Of a stretch of DNA of 24,571 nucleotides, positions 22,285 to 24,571 are shown one piece after another. Both the position numbers and the translations under genes were made by a program. Source of the stretch: Flavobacterium sp. (lineage in GTDB: Bacteria > Bacteroidota > Bacteroidia > Flavobacteriales > Flavobacteriaceae); the NCBI GenBank assembly GCA_030152225.1, contig JASLHL010000180.1, positions 1 to 24,571 of the forward strand. Reading direction: 5' to 3'. Position 1 is the first letter of the stretch. Each line of letters begins with the position of its first letter. Under the pieces are notes generated by a model. That model did not search any database and was not told where the DNA came from. It worked only from the letters and a program-made list of their open reading frames with translations.

Positions 22285-22434
22285 TTACTCTTGTTGATCT
22301 TCATCGTTGTTTTTAGAGCCTCCTCCCATAAATAAGAAGATCGCCACAACAAGGCCTACACATACTAATCCAAAGATAATGATCATAAATGTGCCATTAG
22401 CAAAATTGTACAGTGGTAAATTCATTAAGTTCAT
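22285..22434 (-). CDS. Small single-helix membrane protein (49 residues)
   Basis: A short open frame on the minus strand encodes 49 residues: a short N terminus (MNLMNLPLYNFANG), one strong transmembrane segment (about residues 17-36, MIIIFGLVCVGLVVAIFLFM), a Gly triplet and a polar acidic tail (SKNNDEDQQE). The hydrophobic profile, codon usage like the neighbours and a sensible start at 22434 support a real gene. I cannot name a function. Another in-frame ATG lies three codons later. The gene sits between the VOC terminator and a palindrome, and reads in the same direction as the DUF4252 gene. Confidence 0.65.
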   Translation of the reverse strand: MNLMNLPLYNFANGTFMIIIFGLVCVGLVVAIFLFMGGGSKNNDEDQQE

Positions 22435-22502
22435 AATACGTGTTTATTTATGTTATTCTGTACTAATTTATGAAAAATAATAATAATATAGAATGATAAA
22501 TG

Positions 22503-22519
22503 TCATCATATTATGATGA
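22503..22519. repeat. Perfect inverted repeat upstream of the 49-residue gene
   Basis: TCATCATA and TATGATGA (8-bp arms) are separated by a single T. It lies between the DUF4252 terminator and the small membrane protein gene and could be an operator. Confidence 0.5.
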
Positions 22520-22524
22520 ATAAT

Positions 22525-22553
22525 AAAAAACGCCTCTTTTTTTAAAAGAGGCG
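22525..22553 (-). terminator. Intrinsic terminator of the DUF4252 gene
   Basis: A 10-bp stem (CGCCTCTTTT at 22531-22540 with AAAAGAGGCG at 22544-22553) is followed, on the minus strand, by a T run (plus-strand A at 22525-22530). Confidence 0.9.
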
Positions 22554-22561
22554 CTGTTATT

Positions 22562-23086
22562 TTATAGTTTATCTAAGGTATTTCCTAAAGGGAGATTCAT
22601 TTTTTTGGTTAAGGAAGATAGTTCGCTTAAACTAAAACTTCCCGTAATCAGTACCAAAACTGTTTCTTTTGAGGGATCCACACTGTCGTTGAGCATGACT
22701 AGTTCCGAAATATTTTGATTCGTTCCCGCTTGATCAATATAGATGGTGATTTTTGCGTCGTTATCCTTTTTATTTACAAGCTCTTTTAAACCTTTGGCTT
22801 GTATATACTCTTGAACTGTGGAGGTCATTGCTTTTTTATCCTCCGTCGATTTGGTGTTGAAAACGCGTAAACTCGTTAGTTTTTTGATCAGATCAAAATA
22901 GCGTTTTTCTTCGGCATTGGTCGCTTCAACCTTGACATTTGCCATCATTTCAAACATCTTTTTGTTTACGACGACATTGTTGATGTTTTTGTTCTTCTCA
23001 AATTTTGAAAAACTGTCTTGCCCGAAAGCGAGATTTACTGATAAAAAAGCAAAGCAAATCAAGACATAAGATATCATTCGTTTCAT
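22562..23086 (-). CDS. DUF4252 domain-containing exported protein
   Basis: This 174-residue protein has a signal peptide (residues 1-22, ending AFGQ). The DUF4252 domain follows, with KMFEMMANVKVEATNAEEK near 43-61, a helical VQEYIQAKGLKELVN stretch and the closing VLVLITGSFSLSELSSLTKKM. The family is found in Bacteroidota, usually encoded next to an ECF sigma factor and its membrane partner, but its function is not known. The gene lies six bases downstream of a small membrane protein gene, so the two form an operon. A terminator follows. Confidence 0.92.
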   Translation of the reverse strand: MKRMISYVLICFAFLSVNLAFGQDSFSKFEKNKNINNVVVNKKMFEMMANVKVEATNAEEKRYFDLIKKLTSLRVFNTKSTEDKKAMTSTVQEYIQAKGLKELVNKKDNDAKITIYIDQAGTNQNISELVMLNDSVDPSKETVLVLITGSFSLSELSSLTKKMNLPLGNTLDKL

Positions 23087-23092
23087 ACTTTT

Positions 23093-23311
23093 CTAATTAG
23101 TTGTATCGCTAGTGTTTAAGGCTTTAGAAACATCGGATAAAATGGACTTGCATTCCTGATAAGCCACTTCCGGATTGGTAAATGTACCAAGGTTGGTTTC
23201 TGTAGCTGTTGATTGTGTTGTTTTCAGGTATTGCGTTTGTACAATCAACACAAGTAAACTAACAACCAATATACCACCAATGAAGTAGGTGAAATTTTTT
23301 TTGTTCTTCAT
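23093..23311 (-). CDS. Small membrane protein, possible relic of an anti-sigma partner
   Basis: This 72-residue protein has a short basic N terminus (MKNKKNF), one transmembrane helix (about residues 9-26) and a short outer part ending in NPEVAYQECKSILSDVSKALN. That tail resembles, from memory, the C-terminal motif of longer membrane proteins that sit between an ECF sigma gene and DUF4252 genes in Flavobacteria. Here the cytoplasmic domain is almost absent and no sigma gene lies upstream. It is therefore either a shortened form or a distinct small protein. It is cotranscribed with the DUF4252 gene. Confidence 0.7.
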   Translation of the reverse strand: MKNKKNFTYFIGGILVVSLLVLIVQTQYLKTTQSTATETNLGTFTNPEVAYQECKSILSDVSKALNTSDTTN

Positions 23312-23405
23312 TATTCTTGCGAACTAAATTAATAATATCGTAAAAATATAAAATATAATGGAATTATTGTCATGTTTTGGGAAGATAGTGTGAAAGGTAA
23401 AGCAT

Positions 23406-23435
23406 AAAAAAAGAGTCCATTCGGACTCTTTTTTT
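23406..23435 (-). terminator. Terminator of the YncE/DUF5074-like gene
   Basis: A 9-bp stem (AAAGAGTCC at 23410-23418 with GGACTCTTT at 23423-23431) has a 4-nt loop. A and T runs flank it symmetrically, so it may act in both directions. Its right edge touches the gene's stop codon. Confidence 0.92.
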
Positions 23436-24465
23436 ATCTTTTAAAATTAGCGTAGAAGTTGTTGGTTAAAATTCCCGCTTTAAAGCTATTTACTTTTTTA
23501 TCTTTTTGATAAACGGTTACTGTACTTTCTTCGTTCATGTCTCCTGCATCTCCGATGTAAACAAAACCGTTAATAACGTTAAATCCGTAAAAGGTTGAAG
23601 CCTCGTTGAATTTATCTTCTGGAATACTTAGCACAGGTATTGTCTGTACATTTTTGTCATTGGGTTTCCAGTTGTAAACATTATTCATACTCGTATAGTA
23701 CAGATCGTTGTTGTCTAAACGTAGATTGGTTGCTTTGATATTTCTCGTTGAAAAGAATTCAGTAACTTTTTGATCCGTATGCGCATCAATCTTATAGAAG
23801 AAAGATTTGTCTGTCGTAGAAGAAATCGCATAAACGAAATCACCTAGTGTGGATATTCCTTTCAATTCGTTGTCAATCGCTATTTTTGTAGTAATCGCAA
23901 AGTCAGCATTTAAAACAACAATCTCACTTTTGGTTTCAGAAATATTTTTTTGTACATACAATTTAGTGTTCCAAGCTAAGATTTGTCCTACTGGAGCATC
24001 CATTGCCATTTCATTGATGAATTTGTTGTTTGCATCGTAAGCTGAAACCGATTGTGCTTCTTCGTTGGTTACGTACATTTTATTATTGGCAAACGCAATA
24101 TAAAGTGGTTTGCTCAATCCGTCTGTAATTGTTTCTAGGTGCTTAAACGTATAACGATCAAAAATTTCAATTGTATTTGATCCTTTTACTACTACATATG
24201 CTTTGTTCTCTTTAAAAGCAATACTATGCGCTAGGTCTCCTAGTACTTTTTCAGGCGTTTTAGCTAGATCTTCGAAGTATTTATCGTAAGTGAAAGCCGA
24301 AAATCCAATGGATGCATCATTTAATTGAAAACCTCCCTCATTTAATATAATTAATCCGTTGTCAAGATTTGGACCTTGTGGTACTTCTACAAAAGGATCA
24401 TCCGATGTACTACAAGATGTTGAAAGGATTGATAATGATAGTGCTAGAAATAAAAGTTTTTTCAT
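23434..24465 (-). CDS. Surface lipoprotein with YncE/DUF5074-like beta-propeller
   Basis: This 343-residue lipoprotein has a signal peptide ending at Cys18 (LSTSC), followed by a short polar linker. The rest is a beta-propeller with repeated blades, such as LAHSIAFKENKAYVVVKGSNTIEIFD, LYIAFANNKMYVTNEEAQSV and FNVINGFVYIGDAGDMNEES, the style of YncE and DUF5074 proteins. In Bacteroidota such proteins are often encoded beside TonB-dependent receptors, but no receptor is in this window; the region upstream lies beyond the edge. I chose ATG at 24465 (MKKLLF) over one four codons upstream because it gives a standard signal peptide. The leader to 24571 shows no clear promoter. Confidence 0.85.
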   Translation of the reverse strand: MKKLLFLALSLSILSTSCSTSDDPFVEVPQGPNLDNGLIILNEGGFQLNDASIGFSAFTYDKYFEDLAKTPEKVLGDLAHSIAFKENKAYVVVKGSNTIEIFDRYTFKHLETITDGLSKPLYIAFANNKMYVTNEEAQSVSAYDANNKFINEMAMDAPVGQILAWNTKLYVQKNISETKSEIVVLNADFAITTKIAIDNELKGISTLGDFVYAISSTTDKSFFYKIDAHTDQKVTEFFSTRNIKATNLRLDNNDLYYTSMNNVYNWKPNDKNVQTIPVLSIPEDKFNEASTFYGFNVINGFVYIGDAGDMNEESTVTVYQKDKKVNSFKAGILTNNFYANFKR

Positions 24466-24571
24466 ATTTAGTTGCATAGTATTAGTATTACACGAAAGTG
24501 AAAGTTTAATAAAATGTTAATTTTTATCTTTCTCAAAATTAGTTTTTATTCTGAAATAAACAAGAACTAAA

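Overview
The window looks like chromosomal DNA of a Bacteroidota member, most likely a Flavobacteriaceae species. A genus such as Myroides or Flavobacterium is a guess that the sequence alone does not prove. The pointers are AT-rich DNA, a SusC/SusD pair, DUF6266, DUF6428 and DUF4252 family proteins, few Shine-Dalgarno sequences, and several -7 boxes of the Bacteroidota type TAnnTTTG. No phage, insertion sequence, integrase or CRISPR array is visible.

Layout. 1-977 is the 3' part of an E2 acyltransferase gene of a 2-oxo acid dehydrogenase complex, followed by a strong terminator. 1156-4492 holds small membrane and exported proteins, a DUF1648 protein, a WYL-type regulator and a GNAT acetyltransferase. 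4493-5303 has no protein gene but carries at least three decayed tRNA-like units in tandem. Downstream on the same strand are an SPFH (slipin-like) gene and an RtcB RNA ligase gene, separated by 195 bp made almost entirely of short tandem repeats. 8124-9616 (minus strand) is a lemA-M48 protease operon. 9777-11804 is an arsenic locus: ArsR repressor, DUF6428 protein and ACR3 arsenite exporter. It has two copies of a perfect 16-bp palindrome and a 19-bp terminator stem. 11806-14771 holds a DUF1963-like protein, a small membrane protein, a DUF6266 protein, an odd 11-nt-phased intergenic element and a lipoprotein. 14847-15066 is an intergenic cluster of terminator and repeats. 15050-21633 (minus strand) reads, in order of transcription, OmpR-type response regulator, histidine kinase, SusC, SusD. 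21770-24465 carries a VOC protein, a 49-residue membrane protein, a DUF4252 protein with a small membrane partner, and a YncE/DUF5074-like lipoprotein.

How the parts work together. Three units stand out. The tRNA-like array, SPFH gene and rtcB gene share a strand and may form an RNA-repair locus. The arsenic genes form a repressor-controlled efflux unit without an arsenate reductase. The two-component system lies directly upstream of the SusCD outer-membrane importer, and two direct repeats with OmpR/PhoB-like spacing precede susC, suggesting that it controls importer expression.

A recurrent theme is short tandem repeats with a 7-nt period placed right at the 3' ends of genes (981, 6396, 14780, 15046). 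These and the 11-nt-phased element at 13880-14015 are the features least explained by ordinary annotation.
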